Assembly: GCA_016201045.1 (NCBI GenBank)
Contig: JACQDM010000008.1
Span: forward strand, 868,001-932,000
DNA: 64,000 nt
Origin: Afipia sp.
GTDB lineage: Bacteria > Pseudomonadota > Alphaproteobacteria > Rhizobiales > Xanthobacteraceae
Direction of reading: 5' to 3'
Shown here: in pieces, positions 39,047 through 47,696 of the stretch
Numbering within the stretch: position 1 is the stretch's first letter
How the letters are laid out: the number at the start of each line of letters is the position of its first letter
The notes under the pieces: model-generated
What the model saw: the letters and a program-made list of their open reading frames with translations, nothing else
Told to the model about the DNA's origin: nothing
The model's database searches: none
Program-made: the position numbers and the translations under genes

Positions 39047-40444
39047 ATGAATAGGCCGGCCCGTGCCGCGTCAGCCTGGATCGGCGCGATCGCACTCGCG
39101 CTGCTTATGCTGGTCGGACCTGTGCTGTGGAATCGCTATCCGCTGCTTCAATACGACACCGGCGGCTATCTCGCGCGCTGGTACGAAGGTTATCTCGTGC
39201 CAAGCCGCTCGACCGTGTTCGGCATGTATCTGAACATCGGCGAAGGTTTTCACTTCTGGCCGGAGATGATCGTGCAATCCGGCCTGACGATCTGGATCGC
39301 CTATCTCACGCTTCGCGTATTCGGACTCGCGCGGCCGATACTTTTGCTCGCCGCGATCGCAGTGCTGTCGGTGATCACCACCTTGCCGTGGCTCACATCC
39401 ATTCTGCTCACCGATATTTTCGCGGGCTTAAGCGTTCTGGCGCTTTATCTGTTTCTTTTTCGCGCCGCGCAGTTGAAGCGCTGGGAAAAGATCGCGCTGT
39501 TAGTGCTGATTGCATTCTCCGCGGCGACCCACAGCGCGACACTGGCCGTGCTGCTGGCGATTGTCGGCGCGGCGGCGCTGCTGACGATTTTTCTGCGAGA
39601 TGTCGTTCGCGTGCGCCAGCTGATCGGCGGCGCGGCAGCCATCGCCACCGGCGCGCTGATGTTGCTCGCCGCGAATTTTGCACTGTCGGGCAAGCTGGCG
39701 TGGACGCCGGGCGGATTCGGAATCCTGTTCGGGCGCATGCTGCAGGATGGAATCGTGACACGCTATCTCAACGATCATTGTCCGAACGCGCAGTTGCGGC
39801 TTTGCCCCTACAAGAACGAACTGCCGGAAACCGCCGACGAATTTCTCTGGGAGGATGGACCGTTTCAGGATCTCGGCCGCTTCGAAGGGTTGAACGACGA
39901 AATGCGCGCCATCGTGCTGCACAGCCTCACCGAATATCCGGGCCAGCAGATCAAGACGGCGATCGAGGCCACACTGAAGCAGCTGTCGATGGTTGGAACG
40001 GGCGCCGGCGTGAACAACCGGCTGTCGCATACTTACGGGATCATGGGCGGCTATATGCAGTCGGAATTGCCGTCGATGCGCGCGGCGCGTCAGCAGCGCG
40101 GCGAGATGGATTTCACGGCGATCAACCGTCTGCATGTGCCGGTCGCGCTGATGTCGATGGCGCTTGCGCTGCTGATGCTCGGCCGTATTCTGAAAAATCC
40201 GCGCGACGATCTCGCGCTGCTGGCGGGAACGATTGTCGTTGCCACTCTCTCGAACGCGGCCGTCTGCGCAGTGCTGTCGGGTCCGCATGATCGCTACGGC
40301 GCGCGCATCGCGTGGCTGTCGACGTTCGTTGTCATCGTAGCGGTGTTGCGGCTGATGAAGGCAAAAAGCGCGCGGAACTCCAGCGGAATACAGGACGGTT
40401 CAATTCGGCCGCCCCTCGCTCCCGTACGTCTTCCGAATTCCTGA
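39047..40444 (+). CDS. Polytopic membrane protein, hypothetical (GT-C-like layout)
   Basis: The 465-residue protein has about ten hydrophobic helices. A first periplasmic loop contains YPLLQYDTGGYLARWYEG, and a large soluble loop (about residues 240-350) holds LNDHCPNAQLRLCPYKNELP and the helix-rich SLTEYPGQQIKTAIE. An acidic residue in the first loop and LLTDIF in a later helix recall membrane glycosyltransferases of the GT-C type, but no firm motif is seen. The ATG at 39047 follows AGGA. Its end lies 3 bases from the convergent ccdA-like gene. Function unknown. Confidence 0.75.
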   Translation: MNRPARAASAWIGAIALALLMLVGPVLWNRYPLLQYDTGGYLARWYEGYLVPSRSTVFGMYLNIGEGFHFWPEMIVQSGLTIWIAYLTLRVFGLARPILLLAAIAVLSVITTLPWLTSILLTDIFAGLSVLALYLFLFRAAQLKRWEKIALLVLIAFSAATHSATLAVLLAIVGAAALLTIFLRDVVRVRQLIGGAAAIATGALMLLAANFALSGKLAWTPGGFGILFGRMLQDGIVTRYLNDHCPNAQLRLCPYKNELPETADEFLWEDGPFQDLGRFEGLNDEMRAIVLHSLTEYPGQQIKTAIEATLKQLSMVGTGAGVNNRLSHTYGIMGGYMQSELPSMRAARQQRGEMDFTAINRLHVPVALMSMALALLMLGRILKNPRDDLALLAGTIVVATLSNAAVCAVLSGPHDRYGARIAWLSTFVVIVAVLRLMKAKSARNSSGIQDGSIRPPLAPVRLPNS

Positions 40445-40447
40445 TCG

Positions 40448-41170
40448 TCAATATCGCGTCGTCAGATTCGTGAGCCAGTCCGGCGATATGTTGACGAGAA
40501 TTGTCTCGAGATTTTTGTCGAGTCCGCTCAGAATCAGCAAACCGATCAATACGAGCAAATTACCGAGAACGGTCTTTGCATTCTTGCCGGCGCTGATCAT
40601 GCGGCTTCGCCAATTCGCCATCATCTGCCGCGAAACGAGACCGATCGCGATGAGCGGAAGTGCAGCGCCGATACCGAAGGCCAGCATCGTCACGGAAACC
40701 TGACCCAGTGATGTTCCCTGCGCCGCAAGGATGGACGCGGCACCGAGCGTCGGGCCCACGCATGGGCTCCACACCATGCCGAGCAGAAGGCCCATGAGGA
40801 GTTGTCCGGCAATCCCGCGAGACTGAACGCCGCTCATTTTGCCGTCAGCCCAGTTGCTCAAAGGCCCGCCTACCGCTCCCAGCCGCATCTGCAGAACAGG
40901 CATCGCAAGTACGACGCCGACGACGATCATCAAGGTCGCGGCGACTTTGCGAAACAGGTCGGCGTCGAGCCCGATTCCAAAGCCGACGGTCGCGACGAAC
41001 AATCCGATAACGGTGAATGACAGCGCAACGCCCATCGCGAGTGCGACCGGGCCGCGGCGATGTTCACTCGCCGCCGTTCCGAATACGATCGGCAGAAGCG
41101 GCAGCACGCAGGGCGAAAGAATGGACAGGAGGCCCGCTACGAAAGCGAGCCCCCAGATGCCGAACGCCAT
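40448..41170 (-). CDS. ccdA: CcdA/DsbD-type thiol-electron transporter
   Basis: The 240-residue, six-helix membrane protein moves reducing equivalents from cytoplasmic thioredoxin to periplasmic thiol proteins. The two redox cysteines sit in the conserved LSPCVLPLLP (helix 1) and WSPCVGPTLGA (helix 4). It lies 12 bases downstream of an exported thioredoxin-like protein, its natural redox partner. Roles include cytochrome c maturation or periplasmic reductase support. A separate DsbD-alpha-like protein is encoded at 59650-60486. Confidence 0.93.
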   Translation of the reverse strand: MAFGIWGLAFVAGLLSILSPCVLPLLPIVFGTAASEHRRGPVALAMGVALSFTVIGLFVATVGFGIGLDADLFRKVAATLMIVVGVVLAMPVLQMRLGAVGGPLSNWADGKMSGVQSRGIAGQLLMGLLLGMVWSPCVGPTLGAASILAAQGTSLGQVSVTMLAFGIGAALPLIAIGLVSRQMMANWRSRMISAGKNAKTVLGNLLVLIGLLILSGLDKNLETILVNISPDWLTNLTTRY

Positions 41171-41182
41171 CGAACCGCCCCG

Positions 41183-41575
41183 TCAGATTGCTTTTGCGAC
41201 GAGAGCGGCAATCGAGTCAGCTTTTGTATCGCCGACCGAGCGGCCGGTTTCCTTGCCGTCCTTGAACGTGATCAGCGTGCTCTGCATCTTTGCGCCGAAA
41301 CGTTTCACGGCGTCCTTTTGCGAATCGAAATCGACGTGAAGCACGAGCAGCTGCGCGTACTGCGGCTGCTTCTCGATCTCGGAAAGGATTGGCGCTTGCG
41401 CCTTGCAGGTTGGACACCACGGCGCCTGAATTTCAATCAGCGTCGGACGGCCTGCCTTCTGTGCTGCATCGAAGGCAGCATTGGTGTAAGGCACGGTTTC
41501 AGCAGCAATCGCGGGAACCGAAAGCAGCATGACGGACAGAACGGTTGCGGCGAGTGCGGTGCGGCGGGTCAACAT
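41183..41575 (-). CDS. Exported thioredoxin-like protein
   Basis: The 130-residue protein has a signal peptide (cleavage near AIAAE, about residue 25) and a thioredoxin fold with active site WCPTC in APWCPTCKAQ. GRSVGDTKAD lies near the C-terminus. It directly precedes the CcdA-like transporter, which should keep its dithiol reduced in the periplasm. The likely role is a CcmG/TlpA-like reductant. The exact client is not shown. Confidence 0.9.
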   Translation of the reverse strand: MLTRRTALAATVLSVMLLSVPAIAAETVPYTNAAFDAAQKAGRPTLIEIQAPWCPTCKAQAPILSEIEKQPQYAQLLVLHVDFDSQKDAVKRFGAKMQSTLITFKDGKETGRSVGDTKADSIAALVAKAI

Positions 41576-41747
41576 GGGATTTCCTTTCCGTGAGTTCTTC
41601 AGAGAGCGGTGCCCGTTTCGTTCGCTCAGGAACTACCGGCTGGCCGCATCAACGATCTCTACGGACCGGATCGGGTTGCGTTACGCGGACTTGGGCCGAA
41701 TCTGAAAAAGTGATCGGCGCAGGTGCGCGATCTGGCAGCACACAGCG

Positions 41748-42929
41748 CTAATTGAGCAAAAATGCCCCCGCCAGATCCTTCGCGCCCTGCAGCGCCATTT
41801 CCTTGTCCATCTTCGCGTCGGTCGCGGCGATCAGTTTGGACACGGTGTTGTTGCGGATCGCGACCGGATTGCGCTCGTAGCCGCGGCGCTGGAAGAAGTT
41901 CGAAGTCGGCACCTGCGTGCGCATCGCCTGCGGCATCGATACCATGTCGAAGCCGTTGCCGTCGCCGGTGAGGTTCATCATCTCAAGCTCGGCGGCGCTG
42001 AGCGGGCCGGAATAACCCTTGCGCCGCGCGAAGTTCACCGAGTCCATCAGCTTGAGCGTCTGCAAGTAAGGCCCGACATCGGCATCGAGATTGAGCGCGT
42101 GGACGCCGAGACCTTGCGGCGTGACGCCGAGCTTTTCGTGCGCGCTCCATTCGTTCGGAACGGTTTTGCAGAACGCGATCATGCGCGCGAGAATTGCATG
42201 CTTTTGTTCGAGGTCCTGCCGCTGCGCGGCGGATGACTGCGCGGCTTTGTCCTTCAGCGCCTTTATGAGAATGCCGCCGTGCTCGGCCAGCATGTCGATG
42301 GTGTTCGTTGTGAGCAACTGGTTGTAACCGAGCGCGGTGGAGATCGCGCGTCCGCCCGTGCCGCTCTCTAATCCCGCCTGTACATCGTATTTGCCGTTGC
42401 CGCCGGACTCGAATCCGTAGACGCGAACGGCCTGATCCTTCGTCAGGCCGAAGCTCGACGCAACCTTGGCATAGGCGCGCTTGTAGTCGATCTCGGACGC
42501 GGGCTTGCGCGGCGCGAACTGAAAATGCGTCATCGCATTGCTGAGAAAATCCGCAACGACGGGAATGGGCGCACGCGGCGGCGGGGGCGGAGGAGGCGCG
42601 CCGCTTGGGTCGACCGGCATCGGCGGCCCTGAATAGACCGGCGGCTGAGTCAGCACATAATCGCTCACGACAACGGTTTCGTTATTGCGGCGCTTGGCAA
42701 TACGCGAGCGCCGCTTCTCGGTGATCGAAGTCCAGTAGGCTTCAGCTTCGTCGTCGAAGGCGCGGCGGGCGGCGGTGTATTCAAGCAGCTTCTTGCGATA
42801 ATCCGCCATTTGCTGCGGCGTTGCCGCATTCGCCGGCTGCGCTTGAACTGACGTATGCGATATCGCGATAGTGAACGACGCAAAGAGAACGGCAGCGCAA
42901 ACCCATTGCGGTTTGCGCGTTCGCCTCAC
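41748..42929 (-). CDS. Exported protein with a lytic-transglycosylase-like segment
   Basis: The 393-residue product has a signal peptide (cleavage near SVQAQ), a coiled-coil-like region rich in Lys/Arg, a proline run (about residues 110-125) and a globular C-terminal two-thirds. There VYGFESGGNGKYDVQAGLE followed by ISTALGYNQLL resembles the catalytic Glu and GLMQ regions of SLT-type lysozyme-fold enzymes. Muramidase activity is inferred, not proven. I start at the GTG at 42929, which overlaps the upstream stop as GTGA and gives a proper signal peptide; an ATG at 42986 would sit deep inside the thioesterase gene. Confidence 0.7.
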   Translation of the reverse strand: MRRTRKPQWVCAAVLFASFTIAISHTSVQAQPANAATPQQMADYRKKLLEYTAARRAFDDEAEAYWTSITEKRRSRIAKRRNNETVVVSDYVLTQPPVYSGPPMPVDPSGAPPPPPPPRAPIPVVADFLSNAMTHFQFAPRKPASEIDYKRAYAKVASSFGLTKDQAVRVYGFESGGNGKYDVQAGLESGTGGRAISTALGYNQLLTTNTIDMLAEHGGILIKALKDKAAQSSAAQRQDLEQKHAILARMIAFCKTVPNEWSAHEKLGVTPQGLGVHALNLDADVGPYLQTLKLMDSVNFARRKGYSGPLSAAELEMMNLTGDGNGFDMVSMPQAMRTQVPTSNFFQRRGYERNPVAIRNNTVSKLIAATDAKMDKEMALQGAKDLAGAFLLN

Positions 42930-43711
42930 GCGAACACCGCAACGTTCTGGCGCGCGATCATCACCGGCTCGCGTTTGGAATTCCACACCGTCATCGCCTG
43001 ACTCGAATAGCCGTTGGCGGCTGTCTCAGCCGTCGTTCGCAACAGCCACCAGCCGTCTTCCGTTTCCAGTCTATCAGTGAGCATGTCGATCGACCACGTC
43101 ATCGTGCTGATCGGCGCGAATTTTGTGAACTTCACGATCGCGGCAGGCGGCGGAGCGTCCGCAAGCGCAATCAGCGCGATGGTCGATACGGGCGCGGCAG
43201 GATCGCGATGACGCAGCCACAGCGTCATGGTCGGCTCCTTGCGGCTCATCGGAAAACTTCCGGCGGCGATATGACTCTCGAAATGCTGGACGAAATTCAG
43301 TCCCGGCAATTCGCGGAAGAACGGCGGATATTTCTCGGGCGCATCGACCTGCGGCGAACCGACATCGTTGATCGAGATTTCGGAGGTGCGCGCAGCGCCG
43401 TAGCACAGCGTCGCGCGCGTCGCCAATCCGGCGTCGCCCGACAGGTCGGCAGCGGCGAACACGGTGGATTTGCCTTTGCGCAGAATGCTCGAACGGATCG
43501 TCACCGGCCCCGATGCGGGACCGACGAAGGAGAACTGCGCCGAACGCAACGGCGGCAATTCGCCCTGCTGTCGCGACACCGCTTCGAGGCAGAACGCGGC
43601 CGCGAGCCCGCCGTAAATCGTGCGGCCTTGCAGCCAGTCGTCGGTTGCCGTCACCGTGGATGTATCGCCGCCGGTCGTGATGCTTGCGAGCAGCACGGAA
43701 AATTCCGTCAT
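42926..43711 (-). CDS. Acyl-CoA thioesterase family protein (double hot-dog)
   Basis: The 261-residue protein resembles TesB-like double hot-dog thioesterases of the short actinobacterial/alphaproteobacterial type. The first hot-dog has WLQGRTIYGGLAAAFCLEAV and the second has LRHRD with WSIDMLTDRLETEDGWWLL, the latter typical of the catalytic Asp/Gln/Thr region. I chose the ATG at 43709-43711, preceded by GGTGAG, over an upstream in-frame ATG that adds 37 residues. The natural acyl substrate is unknown. The next gene is translationally coupled. Confidence 0.82.
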   Translation of the reverse strand: MTEFSVLLASITTGGDTSTVTATDDWLQGRTIYGGLAAAFCLEAVSRQQGELPPLRSAQFSFVGPASGPVTIRSSILRKGKSTVFAAADLSGDAGLATRATLCYGAARTSEISINDVGSPQVDAPEKYPPFFRELPGLNFVQHFESHIAAGSFPMSRKEPTMTLWLRHRDPAAPVSTIALIALADAPPPAAIVKFTKFAPISTMTWSIDMLTDRLETEDGWWLLRTTAETAANGYSSQAMTVWNSKREPVMIARQNVAVFA

Positions 43712-43942
43712 CGTTCGTTTCTCACCGCGAAAATGATTTCGCTTAAATATATCGGTTCCCATCTCATGCGTCAGAACATAGCAGCTATGAGACGCGCCGC
43801 GCGTTTTGCGAAAATGCGCCAATCGGCGCAGCGTTTGAATGCCAAGTTATCCACAGTCCGAAGTTCCCGGTCGCAATCGTCGCCGGAATGTCATCAGGTC
43901 GCAATCCGCGAACCACGAACCCAAAACAACAGGGCAACGCCG

Positions 43943-44152
43943 ATGGCGATCAGCAACAGCACACAGTTCGATTTCGCAAACTCGCCACGGCCGATGCGTG
44001 CCGAGTGGGAGCGGGCCATTGCGTCGGTTCGCCCCTATCTGTCGCCGGAAAAATTCGCGGAAGCCGAAAAGACTCACTGGCGCATGTTCGAGCGCGCCAA
44101 CAGCTGGTTCGAACTCGGCCCGCATCCGGTCAATCGCGCGAAATCTCTCTGA
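43943..44152 (+). CDS. Small conserved protein, hypothetical
   Basis: The 69-residue product begins at the ATG at 43943, with AGGG eight bases upstream. It is soluble, rich in aromatic and charged residues (RAEWERAIASVRPYLSPEKF, then ANSWFELGPHPVN), and helix-forming. Codon usage is native. It converges on the MFS gene at 44169 with a 16-base gap. No function is recognised. Confidence 0.65.
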   Translation: MAISNSTQFDFANSPRPMRAEWERAIASVRPYLSPEKFAEAEKTHWRMFERANSWFELGPHPVNRAKSL

Positions 44153-44168
44153 AGACTGATCGCTAAAA

Positions 44169-45872
44169 TCAGACGCCGCTATTCGCCGGTCCGGGCAGCG
44201 AGATCACGTCGCTGCCGCCGCGATCCGGCGTGTCGTCTTTCCAGCGCACCGATCCGACCGGCCGTTCGAGCATGCGGCGAATCCTGATCGGCTCCGGCCC
44301 GAGATGAAAGCCGATGGCGTGCTGGTGCAGTTCGCGTTCGGATTGCGTGGCACGGTTGCGCTGGCGCAGATAATCGAGCCACGTCGGACAATGATAACGC
44401 TCGGTCCACAATTCAGGATCGGCAAGATCGCGTGAAATCGACCAGCCATAGGCACCGTTGCGTTTGCGCGTCGCCTGTACCTTCTGCATGACGTCGTGAA
44501 ATTCGCGCGCACGATCCTGCGCAACGCGATATTCGACCTCGACGACGATGGGTCCGCTGCGCGAGGTGATCGCAAGATTGACTTCGGGCTCGGCGAGCGG
44601 ATCGGTGGCGTCGGTGTTGATGCTCTCGGTGGCTGGCATGCGCAACCATATCGCCAACACCGGCGACGCGAGCATCGTGATGCCCGCGACAATCAGCGAT
44701 CCTTCGACGCCTGTGACGTTGGCGACGTGACCCCATAGCCAGCTTCCGACCGCGACGCCGCCGGCGATCGACGCCTGATAGGCGGCGAGCGCGCGGCCTG
44801 CGACCCAGCGCGGTGTCGCAAGCTGTACGCCGATATTGAACAGCGTCACTGCAATCATCCATGTCGTGCCCGCGACAATGAGTGCCGCGCCCGTCAGCCA
44901 CGGCGAACGGCTGATCGCGAGGACGACGATCGCAAGGCCCATGACGATGGCGCAGCCGCGGATCGAGATTTCGCTGTCCCAGCGGTCGCGCACGCTCGAT
45001 ATGTTCACTGCGCCAAGCACGCCGCCCATGCCGAAACAGCCGAGCATGACGCCGTAGGTCTGCGCGCCGCCGCCGAGCAGATCGCGTGCGACCAGCGGCA
45101 GCAGTGCGAGCACCGAGCCGCCCGCGATGCCCGTGACCAAAGTGCGCGAAAGCACGATGCGGATTGTGGGGGAGTGGATGATGTAACGAACGCCGGAGAC
45201 GACCGCGCGGCGCAGGCGCTCCGGCGGCAATCGCGACGGCTCCAGCGTGCGTTGCCACAAATAAAGAACGACGAGCAGCGGAATATAGAGTGCGACGTTA
45301 CTGACGAAGGCAGCTTCCGCTCCCGCCGCCGCGACGATGATGCCGCCAAGCGCCGGGCCGAAGCTGCGCGCGATGTTGTAGCTGATGCCGTTCAAGGCGA
45401 CGGCGGCAGGCAGTGTGTCCGCCGGGACCTGCTCGCTCACCGAGGCCTGCCAAGCCGGGCCGAACAGTGCCATGCCGCTGCCGATCATGAAGCAGAAGAA
45501 CAGCAAACTGTTCGGCGTGATGAGATTGAAATGCGCGAGCGCCGCGAGCGTCACGGCTCCCGTAAGTCCAAGCGACAGCGCGGCCAACCCGACAACGCGG
45601 CGATCGTACATGTCGGCGATGGCACCTGCGGCCAGCGACAGCAGCATGATCGGCAGCATCAGCGCGGTTTGCACCAACGCGACCATGTCGGCGGACGATG
45701 TCATCTGCGTCATCGCCCATGCAGCACCAACGCCGTTGATCATCAATCCGAGATTGGACAGCAAACTCGCAAGCCAGATGCGCCGGAAAACGCCGTGACG
45801 CAGCGGCGCGGTTACGCCGTCGGCGGACAGCAACGAACGTTTCGGGCGGGATCGGTCTTGCAGCGTCGTCAA
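44169..45872 (-). CDS. EntS/DUF894-type MFS exporter with a C-terminal ABM-like domain
   Basis: The 567-residue protein has an MFS core of about 400 residues resembling the enterobactin exporter EntS and related DUF894 proteins. Core motifs include GAIADMYDRRVVGL in the helix 2-3 loop and ALNGISYNIARSFGPALGG. A cytoplasmic tail of about 130 residues follows, where VEVEYRVAQDRAREFHDVM and WTERYHCPTWLDYLRQ fit the antibiotic-biosynthesis-monooxygenase (dimeric alpha/beta barrel) fold. The tail could gate transport or dimerise the protein. No siderophore genes are nearby, so the cargo is unknown. Confidence 0.85.
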   Translation of the reverse strand: MTTLQDRSRPKRSLLSADGVTAPLRHGVFRRIWLASLLSNLGLMINGVGAAWAMTQMTSSADMVALVQTALMLPIMLLSLAAGAIADMYDRRVVGLAALSLGLTGAVTLAALAHFNLITPNSLLFFCFMIGSGMALFGPAWQASVSEQVPADTLPAAVALNGISYNIARSFGPALGGIIVAAAGAEAAFVSNVALYIPLLVVLYLWQRTLEPSRLPPERLRRAVVSGVRYIIHSPTIRIVLSRTLVTGIAGGSVLALLPLVARDLLGGGAQTYGVMLGCFGMGGVLGAVNISSVRDRWDSEISIRGCAIVMGLAIVVLAISRSPWLTGAALIVAGTTWMIAVTLFNIGVQLATPRWVAGRALAAYQASIAGGVAVGSWLWGHVANVTGVEGSLIVAGITMLASPVLAIWLRMPATESINTDATDPLAEPEVNLAITSRSGPIVVEVEYRVAQDRAREFHDVMQKVQATRKRNGAYGWSISRDLADPELWTERYHCPTWLDYLRQRNRATQSERELHQHAIGFHLGPEPIRIRRMLERPVGSVRWKDDTPDRGGSDVISLPGPANSGV

Positions 45873-45929
45873 GCGTGTCTCTCGGAGCGGGAGAATCCGG
45901 CGGCTTAAAGTCTTACAATTTGCGACTGT

Positions 45930-46364
45930 TTACCAGCGCCAGTGTCCGTCTTCCGCCCATCGCGACCGATAACCCGTGATCCGCATCCATCGCGTGACGA
46001 TCTGATCGAAGCCGTTGGCGAAATTGCAGGTCTTGTCGCGCGACCAGCGCGGATCGGCGGTGACGTCGGCGATGGTCTTCTCGTTGGCATAGGGCTTGAG
46101 CTCAAGCGCCTTGTCGGCGTCATTCACCTCGCCGCGATTGTTGATCAGTTCGCGGTCGAGCGTATTGGCGACGATGCACGGCGTGCTCGCGTAGGTAGAA
46201 TTTTCCTCGTCGGCGATGACGGGTGCGGTCCCCGGCGGCGGCAGAATTTTGTACGAGAACAAGTACGCGGCCGCGCCGACCATCAGCAGCGCAACAACGC
46301 CGATGCCGACGGGGAGCATAGTTCCGCCGGAGGATTTTCGTGCGGTGGGATTGAGCGAAGGCAT
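45930..46364 (-). CDS. Single-helix membrane-anchored protein, hypothetical
   Basis: The 144-residue product has a short cytoplasmic N-terminus, one membrane helix (about residues 17-37) and a periplasmic domain with two cysteines (STPCIVANT and DKTCNF) that may form a disulphide. The C-terminus is Trp-rich (RWMRITGYRSRWAEDGHWRW). It matches nothing I recognise. It lies 57 bases upstream of the MFS gene on the same strand. Confidence 0.65.
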   Translation of the reverse strand: MPSLNPTARKSSGGTMLPVGIGVVALLMVGAAAYLFSYKILPPPGTAPVIADEENSTYASTPCIVANTLDRELINNRGEVNDADKALELKPYANEKTIADVTADPRWSRDKTCNFANGFDQIVTRWMRITGYRSRWAEDGHWRW

Positions 46365-46651
46365 GAAAGCGACAATCGGAGATCGTGTGGAATAGTTCCC
46401 GGACGTGAATACCGCAGCGATCCAGTCAAATGATGGCGGAGCTTTGGATCATGCCGCATAACAAGGCAAGCAGCATCGCAAGCCTTTTGTGCGGCGCAAC
46501 GCATTGTCGATGATCGGTGCTCATTTGCCCATCATCTCTCATACCAATGTCTAGTCGATGCAGCCCGGTTAAGCCTTTCTCGTTCACGCGGGTTGACCCC
46601 GCTGTCTCATGAGGCCACTTTCCCGCCGACTTTTTTGAGAGGAAAAACCCA

Positions 46652-47599
46652 ATGAAAAAAACACTTGCCGTTCTCGTCGCTGCGGCTGCGGTGACGATGG
46701 CTTCGCCGGCCGCGCAGGCCCAACAGTTCATCAACATTCTCACCGGCGGCACGTCCGGTGTTTACTATCCGATGGGCGTGGCCATTGGAAAAATCTTCGG
46801 CGACAAGATTCCGAACGTGAAGACTCAGGTGCAGGCCACCAAGGCCTCGGTCGAAAATCTCAATCTGATCGAACAGGGTCGTGGCGAACTCGCGTTCACG
46901 CTCGGCGACTCTCTGAAGGCTGCCGTCGATGGCGACGAGGAAGCCGGCTTCAAGACCAAGCTGACGAAGCTGCGTACCATCGGCGCGATCTATCCGAATT
47001 ACATCCAGATCGTCGCGACCGCGGACAGCGGCATCAAGACGCTTGCGGACCTGAAAGGCAAGACGCTCTCGGTCGGCGCGCCGAAGTCCGGTACAGAACT
47101 CAACTCGCGTGCGATCCTCAAGGCCGCAGGCATGAGCTACAAGGATCTCGGTAAGGTCGAGTATCTGCCGTTCGCCGAATCCGTCGATCTCATGAAGAAC
47201 CGTCAGCTCAACGCCACGCTGCAGTCGGCAGGTCTCGGCGTTGCTTCGCTGAAGGATCTGTCGAGTTCGGCGGACATCACCGTTGTGGCGGTGCCGAAGG
47301 CGACCGTGGACAAGATCGGACCTCCGTTCGTCTCGGTCATCATTCCGGCCAACACCTACACCGGCCAGAAGACCGACGTGGAGACCGCGGCCGTGGTGAA
47401 CTATCTCGTCACCAGTTCGGACGTGTCGGATGACGTGGCGTACCAGATGACCAAGCTGATCTACGAATCGCTGCCGGAACTCGCCACGGCTCATGTCGCC
47501 GGCAAGGAGATCAAGCTGGAGACTGCGGCGGCTGGAAGCCCGGCGCCGCTGCATCCGGGTGCGATCAAGTATTACAAGGAAAAAGGCGTCCTCAAGTAA
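46652..47599 (+). CDS. TAXI family TRAP transporter solute-binding protein
   Basis: The 315-residue periplasmic receptor has a signal peptide (cleavage near AAQAQ, about residue 25) and the TAXI signature INILTGGTSGVYYPMG. The segment LKGKTLSVGAPKSGTELNSRAIL is also typical. TAXI receptors deliver organic acids such as glutamate or related anions to a fused TRAP permease, encoded 97 bases downstream. The ATG follows GAGAGG. The stop codon lies in the loop of a hairpin that may stabilise this message relative to the permease part. The exact ligand is not predictable. Confidence 0.93.
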   Translation: MKKTLAVLVAAAAVTMASPAAQAQQFINILTGGTSGVYYPMGVAIGKIFGDKIPNVKTQVQATKASVENLNLIEQGRGELAFTLGDSLKAAVDGDEEAGFKTKLTKLRTIGAIYPNYIQIVATADSGIKTLADLKGKTLSVGAPKSGTELNSRAILKAAGMSYKDLGKVEYLPFAESVDLMKNRQLNATLQSAGLGVASLKDLSSSADITVVAVPKATVDKIGPPFVSVIIPANTYTGQKTDVETAAVVNYLVTSSDVSDDVAYQMTKLIYESLPELATAHVAGKEIKLETAAAGSPAPLHPGAIKYYKEKGVLK

Positions 47600-47608
47600 G
47601 ACGCCTTT
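47582..47608 (+). terminator. Attenuator-like hairpin at the TAXI receptor stop codon
   Basis: AAAGGCGTC (47582-47590) pairs with GACGCCTTT (47600-47608), a 9-base stem with the TAA stop in its 9-base loop. It ends in only three Ts, so it is more likely a partial terminator or 3' stabiliser giving excess receptor over permease. Confidence 0.5.
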
Positions 47609-47626
47609 CCAACACCTGAGACGACA

Positions 47627-47653
47627 TCATGGCCGGGACAAACCCGGCCATGA
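47627..47653. repeat. GC-rich palindromic repeat (REP-like)
   Basis: TCATGGCCGGG (47627-47637) and CCCGGCCATGA (47643-47653) form a perfect 11-base stem around ACAAA. Palindromes with this core are, from memory, scattered through Bradyrhizobium-group genomes between genes. Only this copy was noticed in the window. Confidence 0.65.
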
Positions 47654-47696
47654 CAGTTTATAACTCCCGGAAAATATAAGAGCGGGGACGGGGACG

